Assembly (NCBI GenBank): GCA_038065775.1
Contig: JBBTQE010000059.1
Coordinates: 1 to 30,569 of the forward strand
Direction of reading: 5' to 3'
Origin: JBBTQE01 sp038065775
Lineage (GTDB): Bacteria > Patescibacteriota > Patescibacteriia > Magasanikbacterales > GWA2-37-8
Length of the DNA stretch: 30,569 bases
Shown here: positions 16,943 through 25,286 of the stretch, piece after piece
How the letters are laid out: each line of letters begins with the position of its first letter
How positions within the stretch are numbered: position 1 is the first letter of the stretch
Program-made: the position numbers and the translations under genes
The notes under the pieces: model-generated
What the model saw: only the letters and a program-made list of their open reading frames with translations
Database searches by the model: none
Told to the model about the DNA's origin: nothing

Positions 16943-18364
16943 ATGAAGCGTATTCACTTTATCGGCATTTGCGGAGTGGCCATGGGCGCGCTCGCGATTG
17001 CTTTCAAAGAAAATGGCTGGGCGGTTTCCGGCAGTGATGTCGGTTTTTATCCGCCAATTTCAACGCATCTGAAAAATCACGGAATTTATTTTTACCCCGG
17101 CTGGCATCCGGAAAAAATGATGAAATACGGCGCGCCGGATATTGTTGTCGTTGGAAATGTCGCGGGTTCAACAAACCCTGAATTTTTATGCGCCAGAGAA
17201 AACCGGCTGAAATATAAGTCATACCCCGAAGTTATCGCCGAACATATCGTCCAAAAAAATTCAATCGTTTGCGCCGGAACATACGGCAAAACTTCCAGTT
17301 CATCGTTGTTAACTTGGATTTTAACAAAATCGGACATGGACCCAACTTACATGTTTGGCGGCATCAGCTTAAACATGAGGTTTAGCGCGAAAATAAAAGA
17401 TGAAAATAAAAATCCAGAATGGAGCGTGCTTGAAGGCGACGAATATAAAACAGCGCGCTGGGATAACAGCCCAAAATTTGATCACTACTCCCCCACCCAT
17501 CTTTTATTAACTTCCGTGTCATGGGATCACGCGGATGTATATCCGACGGAAGAAAGCTACTTTCAGGCGTTCGCTGGCCTGGCAAATAAAATTCCTGAAA
17601 ATGGGATCGTTGTGGCTTGCGTTGACGGAAAGAATGTGGAAAAAATTTTGGATAGAGCCGGCGCGAAAGCTAAAATAATAAAATACGGGAAAAAAGACGG
17701 CGATTACATATTTAACGAAGTTAACCAAAGCAAAACCGGCATTTCATTTGTGATAAATAATGGCGGCGTAAAATATAAAATAAGCTCGTCCGTGCTTGGA
17801 GAACACATGGCTGAAAATATTTGCGGGGCGTTTGCCATGGCGAAAGAGATTGGAATTGAAACTAAAATAATTACCGAAGCCATTTCCAATTTCCGCGGAA
17901 TTAAAAGGCGTCTTGAAAAAAGATACGAAGGAAAAATTACGGTTTATGATGACCTGGCTCATTCTCCGGCAAAAGCGAAAGCAACCCTCAAAACACTGCG
18001 TTCAATATACCCAAAAAATAAAATTTTCGCGATCTTTGAACCAAACACGGGAAACAGAACGTTGCAATCAATCCCGGGATACGCGAAGGCTTTTATGGAC
18101 GCCGACGAAATATTGATCCCGACGCTGACAAAATTAAAAAACAACCCGGAAGAAGAACATTTTGACGGAGAAAAATTGGCGGAAGTAATACGTGAAAACA
18201 GCCGACAGACAAAGTACATTCCAAATGACGCGGAATTGGTAAATTATGTCAAGGAAAATTCAAAAATCGGAGATGTGGCCGTGTTTCTTGGCTCGCACGG
18301 TTTTAGAGGAATGATTGAAGACCTTGTGGCTCATAGTTACGTCAGAATAGCCGACCACGCGTAG
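16943..18364 (+). CDS. mpl: UDP-MurNAc:L-Ala-gamma-D-Glu-meso-DAP ligase
   Basis: 473 residues of Mur ligase architecture. The N-terminal Rossmann part is IHFIGICGVAMGALA with VSGSDVGFYPP; the ATP P-loop is AGTYGKTSSS (112-117, with Tyr where His is usual). LEGDEYKTARWD, FDHYSP and SWDHADVYP are Mpl-type rather than MurC-type blocks. The C-terminal part has DDLAHSPAKAKATL, FEPNTGNRT and GSHGFRG. Mpl joins the tripeptide L-Ala-D-Glu-DAP to UDP-MurNAc, recycling wall peptides in one step instead of three. No ribosome binding site precedes the ATG. Together with mraY and a cytoplasmic NlpC/P60-like protein it points to salvage of wall peptides. MurC activity is the main alternative. Confidence 0.82.
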   Translation: MKRIHFIGICGVAMGALAIAFKENGWAVSGSDVGFYPPISTHLKNHGIYFYPGWHPEKMMKYGAPDIVVVGNVAGSTNPEFLCARENRLKYKSYPEVIAEHIVQKNSIVCAGTYGKTSSSSLLTWILTKSDMDPTYMFGGISLNMRFSAKIKDENKNPEWSVLEGDEYKTARWDNSPKFDHYSPTHLLLTSVSWDHADVYPTEESYFQAFAGLANKIPENGIVVACVDGKNVEKILDRAGAKAKIIKYGKKDGDYIFNEVNQSKTGISFVINNGGVKYKISSSVLGEHMAENICGAFAMAKEIGIETKIITEAISNFRGIKRRLEKRYEGKITVYDDLAHSPAKAKATLKTLRSIYPKNKIFAIFEPNTGNRTLQSIPGYAKAFMDADEILIPTLTKLKNNPEEEHFDGEKLAEVIRENSRQTKYIPNDAELVNYVKENSKIGDVAVFLGSHGFRGMIEDLVAHSYVRIADHA

Positions 18365-18385
18365 TTTTATTTGCGAAGAGAACCT

Positions 18386-18550
18386 TTATTTCCCCTCATC
18401 AATTATCTCGGCGGTAATATTATCAGAGTCAATAGTTTTAATCATTAAAGTTATGCCGCAGATATTACATTCAACAACATGACCCGCCTCAATATTGGGA
18501 TAATTGGAAAGGTCAACTTCGTTTTTACATTCAGGACAAATTAATTTCAT
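18386..18550 (-). CDS. LysW-like small zinc-ribbon protein
   Basis: 54 residues. It begins MKLICPECKNEVDL and continues VECNICGITLMIKTID, giving two CxxC pairs, with an acidic C-terminal tail ending IIDEGK. Size, the paired Cys motifs and the acidic end match LysW/amino-group carrier proteins, on which amino-acid intermediates are held through the C-terminal Glu while lysine, arginine or other amino acids are built. Classical LysW ends DWGE; this one ends EGK, so carrier function is uncertain and it may be a generic zinc ribbon. It is on the minus strand between mpl and a PLP enzyme, both on the plus strand, and has its own good promoter. The stop lies 22 bases from the convergent mpl stop. 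Confidence 0.75.
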   Translation of the reverse strand: MKLICPECKNEVDLSNYPNIEAGHVVECNICGITLMIKTIDSDNITAEIIDEGK

Positions 18551-18581
18551 AAAAATTTTAATTTAGTTTTAACTAAATAAG

Positions 18582-18610
18582 ATTATACATTAAAACCGCG
18601 TTTATTGCAA
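18582..18610 (-). promoter_or_regulatory. Promoter of the LysW-like gene
   Basis: On the minus strand TTGCAA, a 17-base spacer and a perfect TATAAT, giving a leader of about 25 bases. TTTAGTTTTAACTAAA just downstream of the -10 (18562-18577) is a dyad that could bind a regulator. The divergent PLP-enzyme gene begins 12 bases beyond the -35. Confidence 0.65.
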
Positions 18611-18621
18611 TAGCAACACAT

Positions 18622-19524
18622 ATGCTTACACCCCAAACTAAAGCCACAAAACTTGCCAAAGCGCTTGGCCTAAACACGGATTTATATTTGAAACGGGAAG
18701 ATCTGCACCCCTTTGGTTCGCATAAAGGACGATCAATTCCAAAAATGATTGAAATTTATGGCAATAAAGGACATGGCAAATTTTGTGTTTCTTCGTCAGG
18801 CAACGCGGCTCTGGCCGCGGCTCGCTATATCAACCGGTTAAGCGGGTCTGGTTTGAAATTTAGAACTGAACTGGTTATCTTTGTTGGAAAAAATATTGAA
18901 CCTAAAAAAATGGACGCGTTAAAAAAAGAAGCCGGCAGTAACCACATTACAATACATCAAGTGGCAAATCCTAAAAGAGAGGCGCTAAAGATGGAGAATG
19001 GAGATGCCGCGATCAACCTTAGGCAATCAACCGATGATGTCGCGCTTATCGGCTACGAAGAGCTGGCTGACGAACTTTTGCAAATCAAAAACCTGGCCGC
19101 CGTGTTCATACCGACATCAAGTGGAACCACAGCTCAAGGTTTGCATGAAGCTTTTAAAAAAGCCGATAAAAATCCTCAAATACACATAATTCAAACAATG
19201 TCGTGCCACCCTATCGTGAAGGCTTTGCCGACAAAATATAAAGAAGAAAGAAAAGACGAAGTAGTCGAAAAAAGTTTGGCAAAGGCCATCGTTGATTTGG
19301 TCGGATTCAGACGAGAAGCAATCGCCGAGGCCATAAAATCATCGCGCGGATTCGGGTGGGTTGCGAATAACAAAGATATTGAAGAAGCGATTGAGCTTAT
19401 TAAAAAAACAGAAAAAATTGTTCCGTCCCCTAACAGCGCCTTGTCTTTAGTCGGGATTACTAAAGCGTTGAACAGAGGATTAAAATTTGACGGACCGATT
19501 GCCTGTATATTAACCGGCAGATAA
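18622..19524 (+). CDS. PLP fold-type II enzyme, threonine-synthase-like
   Basis: 300 residues. LYLKREDLHPFGSHKGRS holds the Schiff-base lysine, Lys35. VSSSGNAALAAA is the substrate-carboxylate loop, and PTSSGTTAQGL is the phosphate-binding loop of fold-type II enzymes (threonine synthase, threonine dehydratase, cysteine synthase, diaminopropionate lyase). The opening TPQTKATKLAKALGL is typical of threonine synthases, but the protein is shorter than threonine synthase (about 350-430 residues) and SHKGRS replaces the common SxKxR/D context, so the reaction is a beta- or gamma-replacement or elimination on an unknown amino acid. It is divergent from the LysW-like gene by 71 bases. Its stop directly abuts the stop of the convergent surface-protein gene. 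Confidence 0.75.
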   Translation: MLTPQTKATKLAKALGLNTDLYLKREDLHPFGSHKGRSIPKMIEIYGNKGHGKFCVSSSGNAALAAARYINRLSGSGLKFRTELVIFVGKNIEPKKMDALKKEAGSNHITIHQVANPKREALKMENGDAAINLRQSTDDVALIGYEELADELLQIKNLAAVFIPTSSGTTAQGLHEAFKKADKNPQIHIIQTMSCHPIVKALPTKYKEERKDEVVEKSLAKAIVDLVGFRREAIAEAIKSSRGFGWVANNKDIEEAIELIKKTEKIVPSPNSALSLVGITKALNRGLKFDGPIACILTGR

Positions 19525-21546
19525 TTATTGCCCCGTCATTACCACCACATCATCTTTCCCATCTAAATTAACATCTTCAGTTTCTATTCGAATCTTTGCG
19601 CCGCTAAAAGTCGTTGATATTTTAAATTGGCTGATTTTTTTGTTATCTTTGTCAAAAATATAAATCATATTGTAATTTTTGAAAGGCACGCCGGCAACAA
19701 TCTCCACGACTCCATCGCCATTTACATCGCCCAGCGCGACCCTGGCGACACCAACACCCTCGCCTATTCTTATTTTTCTTTCTATCTTATTGATTTTATT
19801 GTCAAAAACCGCAATTTCAGATTGCGCTCCTTTGCCGTAGCTGATAACCACTTCCCCGTCTTTGTCCAGATCGCTGTTTCCAACCGCGACCCAAATTTCA
19901 CCTTTATATTTTTTTCCAAAAGGATAGATATCTTCTTTCACCGGAGCGCCAAAATAATTATACAAAGATAATCTCCCGCCCAATCTGGAATAGACGACGA
20001 CATTGGCTTGTTTTTGGTCAAATAATTTACCAACCGCCAAATCAATTTCGCCTTTAAAATTTCCTCCAAAAGGAAAATCGCGGTACCAAATGTCTCCTCG
20101 GCTGTTGAGGATGTTCATTCTGTTGCCGCTTAAAACAATTTTTTCGTCGCCTTCCATTGAGTCTAAATCACCGGCGTAAATTTTCGTATCGGCCAAATAA
20201 TTTGATTCATAGTCAAAAAATCCGTTCCTCGCCCTCCCGCCTCTCATATCAAAAAAACGGATAAAATCTCCATTTGAAAAAACCGAATTTTTGAGATTTT
20301 GAAATGTTTTGAACATAATTAACCCATCACGGGCTCCAAGAGTGACTTGGCTGACAATCGCTCCATCGTTCACTCGCGGATCTTGCTTGCCGGAAATTTT
20401 TTCATATTCACCGCCCAAATCAATCTCTTGAGATTCTTTTGTTACATTTACAATCGCAATTCCTTGTTCATATTCTCGCTTCCAAACATCATCGTCAAAC
20501 TTGGAATTATTATTCAAGGAAGCCGGATCGCCGCTGGGCCTTCCCAAGTTTATATCATACTCATCATACCACCATTTTTCCGCGTGGCTCTCCGATCCGG
20601 CGTCAAACGCGAAATAACCGTCTTGAAGAAGAGCCGATGTCAGGCCAAAACGCATCGCTTTGTAATTATTCTTGGACTTGCCGTCCACTGGCGCGCTGGC
20701 GATAATCGCGATAATTGGTTTAACGTAAGATTTAGACACTTCAAACGATCTCATTCTTTCCTTCCAGGACGCGACCGAAAAATGTGTAAAATTTTCCACA
20801 TATAATCCATTCAGATCGCCATAAAAACCCTTATCTCCGTTACCGACGATTATTATGTCTTTTTTCACTTTGCTCCGTGTCGATTTAAATAAAGCGCTCA
20901 TGCCATCACTCCATGCCCTGTCAATCACCTCCTTTGAATCAACCAACCCGTCATTGTTAATATCAATCTGACCCTTATTTACCCACGAAACTCTTTCCCA
21001 AACATTATCATAAAAAACTCCGTCCCAAAGACCCGAAGACATAATATCATTCGCGACATAATCGGATAAGACGTCGGTCCATCGCGCGCCATCCGCCGGA
21101 TAATTGCTGACATTGAGCATCCAAAAATCTTTCCAAAATGTCACGTGATTTCCCGCGCCGTCTCTTAGCCACATCCGGTCGCTGATCAGTCTGGATAATT
21201 TATGCAACATCCCGTCTGTTTTATTCAAATCCCATTCATTAATTTTTGACATTGGGAATTCCTGCGATTGTATGTAGGACAAAATTATTATCTTCGGATT
21301 TAATTTGCGCATGTATCTGATTTGATCGGCGCTATTTTTTTGCGCGAGCATGTGCAGAATTACGACATCCCATTTTGCCAATTCTTCCGCGTCCGACCTC
21401 GTAATCGGGCTTTTAAGATAAATATTGGCCAGCTTTGGATAATTTCTCGCCCTTACAGAATCCAAACTAAAAATACTCGCAAGCAAAACCGCGACGAAAA
21501 TCGTTCCATATATCGCGACAAAAATTTTATAAAATTTTAATTTCAT
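19525..21546 (-). CDS. GHL15-like glycoside hydrolase-fold protein with FG-GAP repeats
   Basis: 673 residues. An uncleaved-looking N-terminal hydrophobic segment (FVAIYGTIFVAVLLASIF, about residues 9-26) would anchor or export it. Residues about 35-340 resemble the putative glycosyl-hydrolase-like family 15 barrel: WDVVILHM, PKIIILSYIQ, WDGVFYDNVW with acidic residues at strand ends, YVENFTH, and DGYFAFDAGSES. One Ca-type loop DINNDGLVDSKEV is embedded. Residues about 440-673 hold several FG-GAP/VCBS-like repeats with DxDxDG-type calcium loops (NSDLDKDGEVVI, GDVNGDGVVEIVAG, EDVNLDGKDDVVV), expected to form a propeller. This suggests an extracellular enzyme or lectin acting on surface polysaccharide. 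It overlaps the GT4 gene by four bases (ATGA), making it the last gene of the glycan operon. Hydrolase activity is not proven. Confidence 0.75.
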   Translation of the reverse strand: MKLKFYKIFVAIYGTIFVAVLLASIFSLDSVRARNYPKLANIYLKSPITRSDAEELAKWDVVILHMLAQKNSADQIRYMRKLNPKIIILSYIQSQEFPMSKINEWDLNKTDGMLHKLSRLISDRMWLRDGAGNHVTFWKDFWMLNVSNYPADGARWTDVLSDYVANDIMSSGLWDGVFYDNVWERVSWVNKGQIDINNDGLVDSKEVIDRAWSDGMSALFKSTRSKVKKDIIIVGNGDKGFYGDLNGLYVENFTHFSVASWKERMRSFEVSKSYVKPIIAIIASAPVDGKSKNNYKAMRFGLTSALLQDGYFAFDAGSESHAEKWWYDEYDINLGRPSGDPASLNNNSKFDDDVWKREYEQGIAIVNVTKESQEIDLGGEYEKISGKQDPRVNDGAIVSQVTLGARDGLIMFKTFQNLKNSVFSNGDFIRFFDMRGGRARNGFFDYESNYLADTKIYAGDLDSMEGDEKIVLSGNRMNILNSRGDIWYRDFPFGGNFKGEIDLAVGKLFDQKQANVVVYSRLGGRLSLYNYFGAPVKEDIYPFGKKYKGEIWVAVGNSDLDKDGEVVISYGKGAQSEIAVFDNKINKIERKIRIGEGVGVARVALGDVNGDGVVEIVAGVPFKNYNMIYIFDKDNKKISQFKISTTFSGAKIRIETEDVNLDGKDDVVVMTGQ

Positions 21547-22763
21547 ATCGCCAATCGCTTGGCCAATAATCCATTATAAATTGCGGATATTTTTTCGTAA
21601 TATTCATTCGGCGAATGATGTATTTTCATATAATCAACGGCCTTTTGACGAAATTCCGGAAAACAAATTTTTTCCAACCCTTTTTCCAGCGAATCATCGC
21701 CCCATTCAAAAGTCAAACCCGCTCCGGACGCGTTTATTAATTCCACGACCGCTCCCCTGTTGTGAGCGAGAACCGGCACGCCTCCGGCCCATGCCTCAAT
21801 CGCGACCAGGCCGAATGTTTCATAAAATTCGCTTGGGACGATCAGGGCCGAATAATTTTTCAGCTTCTCTGCCATTTCCTCGCGCTTAATCTGCCCCAAT
21901 AATTTTATTTTTGGATTATCCGCGGTCAAATTCTTAAGTCCTTCGTACAAATCCCCGCTTCCGAAAATATCAAGCTGATATTGTATATTTTTTGATCGCC
22001 AATATTCAACAAGTTTGTCCACGCCTTTTTCCGCGGAAAGCCGACCGACATAAGCGAACCGCGTGGTTTGCGGAGACGGCGCCGCATTTTCACTCGCTTT
22101 AATAATAGGCGACAAAAAATGCGGCAACACCTGAATTTTATTTTTATTCCAACCGAAAGAGACAAACATTTCTTTCACGAATTCACTTGGGGCGATATAT
22201 AAATCCACATAATCCTCATAGTATTTTTTCCAGTGATGAAAATAAGATTCAAGCGCGATAAGACCGCTTTTAATTTTTGATCCCTTCGCGCAACTATGCG
22301 TAAAGCTCTGAATATATTTTTTATTTTTACACCTTACGCAAGGCGCGCCTTCGGTATACAAAAGATAATTTGGACAGATCGGTTTCCAATCATGAATCGT
22401 CATAACTATCGGGATTCCGGCTTTTCTTAACGGACCAAGAATTGACGGCGATAAATGATGATAGATTAAATGCAGATGGGCGATCTCCGGCTTGGCATCT
22501 TTAATCAAACGGCTGATTTTTCTTTTGGCCTCAAATGAATACAGCATCCTTCCAATTTTTAACAACGACCGGACATTAAAACTGTCCAATTTAAATTCCG
22601 AAACGAAATATTTACTAAACGGACTGGCCTCGTTTTTGGGATCGCGCATTGAAAACGGAATCACCTCGTTGCCTTTGCGCGAAAGCAAGTCGCAAAGATC
22701 CAAAAAATGATGGTCCGCGCCCCCCCTTCTATAAAAAAACTTATTAACTTGCAAAATTTTCAT
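21543..22763 (-). CDS. GT4-family glycosyltransferase
   Basis: 406 residues of GT-B fold. The N-terminal block MKILQVNKFFYRRGGADHHF is the usual acceptor-domain start of GT4 enzymes, with HLHLIYHHLSP and TIHDWKPICPNYLL following. The donor domain has FAYVGRLSAEKGVDKLVEYW, IFGSGDLYEGL, and the nucleotide-sugar motif PSEFYETFGLVAIEAWAGG (E-x7-E). CVRCKNKKYI and HSCAKG add a small Cys cluster that is seen in some GT4 proteins. It would add a sugar to a lipid-linked glycan at the cytoplasmic face. It begins four bases after the methyltransferase stop and overlaps the next gene, so the operon is translationally coupled. Donor and acceptor are unknown. Confidence 0.9.
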   Translation of the reverse strand: MKILQVNKFFYRRGGADHHFLDLCDLLSRKGNEVIPFSMRDPKNEASPFSKYFVSEFKLDSFNVRSLLKIGRMLYSFEAKRKISRLIKDAKPEIAHLHLIYHHLSPSILGPLRKAGIPIVMTIHDWKPICPNYLLYTEGAPCVRCKNKKYIQSFTHSCAKGSKIKSGLIALESYFHHWKKYYEDYVDLYIAPSEFVKEMFVSFGWNKNKIQVLPHFLSPIIKASENAAPSPQTTRFAYVGRLSAEKGVDKLVEYWRSKNIQYQLDIFGSGDLYEGLKNLTADNPKIKLLGQIKREEMAEKLKNYSALIVPSEFYETFGLVAIEAWAGGVPVLAHNRGAVVELINASGAGLTFEWGDDSLEKGLEKICFPEFRQKAVDYMKIHHSPNEYYEKISAIYNGLLAKRLAI

Positions 22764-22767
22764 AAAA

Positions 22768-23517
22768 TTATTTTCTGAATGTCATCAGCCATCCGTCAAC
22801 CATCCAAGATGGAAATAAATTAACGATTTTGCCGTCAAATTTATCCAAAAATTTAAAAACCGCGCCGGCCGGCTTCAAAAATCTGCGAAATCCCAAATAA
22901 TACAACTGCTTAAAAAACAACGAGACATTCCACGAACACAAAAATTTAAAATTATTCCGCGCAAAATTCTTTTTCCATGTATAATACCGCCAAAAGTGAA
23001 CATGCGGACTGTCGGCGTGGGTTTGCGACTCGCTCTTTGGCAAAACATTTTTCTTCCTCATCCAGTTTTTGATACTTCTGCCAACACTGCTGTTTTGCAA
23101 AAATCTGCGAACTATTTCTTCCAAACTCCAGCCATTTGGCACGGAAATGACCAGCAGGCCGTTTTCCGATAATTTTTCCCGCATCTGTTCCGTAAAATTT
23201 TTCTCATCCGGGACATGCTCGCACACCTCAAAAGCCGTAACTACGTCAAATTTATCTTTTACCACGCTCAAATCCGAGTTCAAAAAATTTACATTATTAT
23301 ACAAAGATTTTGCCGTTTCAATCGCGGAAGCGTCCGTGTCTATGGCGCTGACTTGATGCCCCAGCGACGCCATATACGCGCTCAAATGCCCGTCACCGCA
23401 ACCAACATCAAGCACGCGCAATTTCTTGCCCTTGTTTTCCTCTTCCTTTTCAAGAATATCTTTTATTATTTCCATTTTCCTCGCGCCAGCCGGTTCGTGT
23501 TCGTAAAACGCAATCAT
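22768..23517 (-). CDS. SAM-dependent methyltransferase, class I
   Basis: 249 residues. LRVLDVGCGDGHLSAYMASL is motif I for SAM binding, followed by SAIDTDASAIETAKSLY (motif II acidic), FDVVTAFEVCEHVPDE and LSENGLLVISVPNG, the UbiG/Methyltransf_11 pattern. The C-terminal third is basic with a long helix region (FLKPAGAVFKFLDKF) and may touch the membrane. Position between an O-antigen-ligase-like gene (3 bases upstream) and a glycosyltransferase (4 bases downstream) suggests methylation of a sugar in the surface glycan, for instance as a chain-length cap, but a lipid substrate is possible. Confidence 0.88.
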   Translation of the reverse strand: MIAFYEHEPAGARKMEIIKDILEKEEENKGKKLRVLDVGCGDGHLSAYMASLGHQVSAIDTDASAIETAKSLYNNVNFLNSDLSVVKDKFDVVTAFEVCEHVPDEKNFTEQMREKLSENGLLVISVPNGWSLEEIVRRFLQNSSVGRSIKNWMRKKNVLPKSESQTHADSPHVHFWRYYTWKKNFARNNFKFLCSWNVSLFFKQLYYLGFRRFLKPAGAVFKFLDKFDGKIVNLFPSWMVDGWLMTFRK

Positions 23518-23520
23518 AAA

Positions 23521-25011
23521 TTAAAATTTAACAGTGGAAAAAAGCGGCGGCTTAACTTCGTCAGACAAAAATCTGACCGCGGCCAAGGCGACCCACCACC
23601 AGATTATAAAAAAATTAACATCCCAATAAACAGATATGCTGAAACCGATCATAAAAAGCAAAACAACGCTCACCCATGTAAATGTAAGCTGTGTATAAAA
23701 ATTGTCGCGAGCCTGCGTAAATTTCCACATCTCTTTCATTTTGACGAGCAACATCCAAAACCACGCCAACACTACGCCCAGCCCAACCACGCCCAACTGA
23801 ATCAAAATACCGAGATAATTATTATGCAATTCCCGCGCCGCGATCTCAAACGGAACAATATTGTCATAACCGGAAACCAACTGGCCAAGACCTGAACCTA
23901 ATACCGGATGCCTTGTCCACAAGACAACCCCGACCGCCCAGGCCGATATGCGCCATCTGAAACTACTGTCTTCCAATCTAGCGACGCTTTCTATGCCAAC
24001 GCGCTCCTTAACAGCGTAATAACCTTTGCTTAAATTCTGCGGAACCGCGCCTTTAAACGAAAACGATACCCAAAGATAAATCAATATAAAAAACAGCCCG
24101 ATCGCGAAACATTTTTTCCCCAAGGTGATCATCTTTTTTTTCTCCTCGCGATACAAAAAAATAAACCATAAAATAAAAATCACGGCCAGAGCCGCCCACA
24201 AATGCCTGACCAGGGAAACTAAAATTCCAATCGCGACCAGTCCGATACAGGCAAAAATAATTTTTTCAGAAATTTTCTTTTGAAATTCGCTTTTCCAAAA
24301 ATACAATGACATTAAAAAAAAGCCGAATAAAACCATGTAAAAAATATGTGTTCCGGCAATCAATCTTTCGCCATAGGTTGACAAAGGCGTGAAATCGCTC
24401 CAAAGTCCATGGCCCGTAATAATTCCGTAAAATAGGAAAAAGAACAAGCCGGCGCCGCCGGCGAAAAACCAGGCCATTAATTTTTTCCAGTCTTCTTTTG
24501 TCTTAAAAAGCAAAGCGATAAAAACATAAACAACCGCGTATAAAAAATAATTTTTGTAGGTGCCGAAAGCCAAAACCGGATCCAAATTTCTGAGCCAAGA
24601 TAACAAATATCCGAAAGTCGCGGCCAGCCCGAACAATAAAATTGGAGTGTCAAATTTATGCCATTTCCATTTTATTTCTTTGTCAACAACGCGAACGAAT
24701 AAGCTTAGCCCGGTTATCAGCAAAATAAAATCCAACGGATATATTTTGTATGAAACATCGCCTATTGTTAATGGCTGAAGTGTAAAATGCCGCTCAAACC
24801 ACATTGTTCCGATGATAATTAAATAAATTCCGGTTTTCGGATATTTAAAAATTGAATAAAAAGAAACCAAAATAAAAATCGCGTAGAACGAAAGAGACTG
24901 GCCCTGCCAAATGCCATGAATCACAAAACCGGCCATTATGACAACTGTCAACAAAGCGCTTTCAAATTCGGATAAAGTTTTTTTAGGAGTTAAACTAAAG
25001 GCGAATGACAT
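23521..25011 (-). CDS. O-antigen ligase/polymerase-like (Wzy_C) membrane protein
   Basis: 496 residues with about twelve membrane segments and a long periplasmic-type loop between residues about 330 and 390. The loop contains SFRWRISAWAVGVVLWTRHP followed by VLGSGLGQ and AARELHNNYLGILIQLG. R/W-rich residues before the GxGxG turn and the H-N-x-Y/L motif are the conserved core of the Wzy_C family, which includes O-antigen ligase (WaaL), polymerases and oligosaccharyltransferases. In a cell without lipopolysaccharide it would join or polymerise undecaprenyl-linked glycans, or glycosylate proteins, outside the membrane. It is the first gene of the four-gene operon, and its ATG lies only about eight bases from the predicted transcription start. 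Confidence 0.85.
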   Translation of the reverse strand: MSFAFSLTPKKTLSEFESALLTVVIMAGFVIHGIWQGQSLSFYAIFILVSFYSIFKYPKTGIYLIIIGTMWFERHFTLQPLTIGDVSYKIYPLDFILLITGLSLFVRVVDKEIKWKWHKFDTPILLFGLAATFGYLLSWLRNLDPVLAFGTYKNYFLYAVVYVFIALLFKTKEDWKKLMAWFFAGGAGLFFFLFYGIITGHGLWSDFTPLSTYGERLIAGTHIFYMVLFGFFLMSLYFWKSEFQKKISEKIIFACIGLVAIGILVSLVRHLWAALAVIFILWFIFLYREEKKKMITLGKKCFAIGLFFILIYLWVSFSFKGAVPQNLSKGYYAVKERVGIESVARLEDSSFRWRISAWAVGVVLWTRHPVLGSGLGQLVSGYDNIVPFEIAARELHNNYLGILIQLGVVGLGVVLAWFWMLLVKMKEMWKFTQARDNFYTQLTFTWVSVVLLFMIGFSISVYWDVNFFIIWWWVALAAVRFLSDEVKPPLFSTVKF

Positions 25012-25025
25012 ATTAACGCGCCTAT

Positions 25026-25054
25026 ATTATAACTAAATTCGTCTTAAATGTCCA
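25026..25054 (-). promoter_or_regulatory. Near-consensus promoter of the glycan operon
   Basis: On the minus strand TGGACA, a 17-base spacer and TATAAT. The -10 ends 14 bases before the ATG at 25011, so the leader would be about eight bases with no room for a normal ribosome binding site. Confidence 0.75.
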
Positions 25055-25067
25055 CAAAAAAATTAAT

Positions 25068-25097
25068 AAAAAACAGCCGTTTGATCGGCTATTTTTT
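25068..25097. terminator. Bidirectional intrinsic terminator
   Basis: AGCCG and CGGCT pair around TTTGAT, with an A-run on the left and ATTTTTT on the right, giving U-tracts on both strands. It would stop minus-strand transcription entering from the right just before the glycan-operon promoter. Confidence 0.8.
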
Positions 25098-25286
25098 AAT
25101 GCGGCATTCCGCATTTGGCCACCACTGTTTTGTGATGATCAAGTGCGGAGGGAGGAAGACAGATTTCATCTGCATCCCCCCGGTCGTTCTTGACCGTGAA
25201 CTCGCCACAGCGGGTTCCCGGATCATTTTCCCTTTTTTGTTTGCCATTGGCGCGGAGGATTCAGGGTATCCCCCGGTTGAGAGAGT
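25098..25286. other. Non-coding transition zone between AT-rich and GC-rich DNA
   Basis: No convincing gene is seen. A hairpin AATGCGG-CATT-CCGCATT lies at about 25098-25115 and a CAGAT-TTC-ATCTG dyad at 25160-25172 sits among G- and C-runs. Base composition changes from AT-rich to GC-rich across this stretch, so any junction between two source genomes is most likely here. Confidence 0.5.

Noticed and set aside
16943..18364. Assignment as MurC
   Set aside because: EGDEYKTARWD, FDHYSP and SWDHADVYP follow the Mpl pattern; MurC remains a weaker alternative.
20930..20970. Dockerin or EF-hand module in the GHL15 protein
   Set aside because: Only one DxNxDG-type loop is present there, inside the barrel region, without the paired repeat a dockerin needs.
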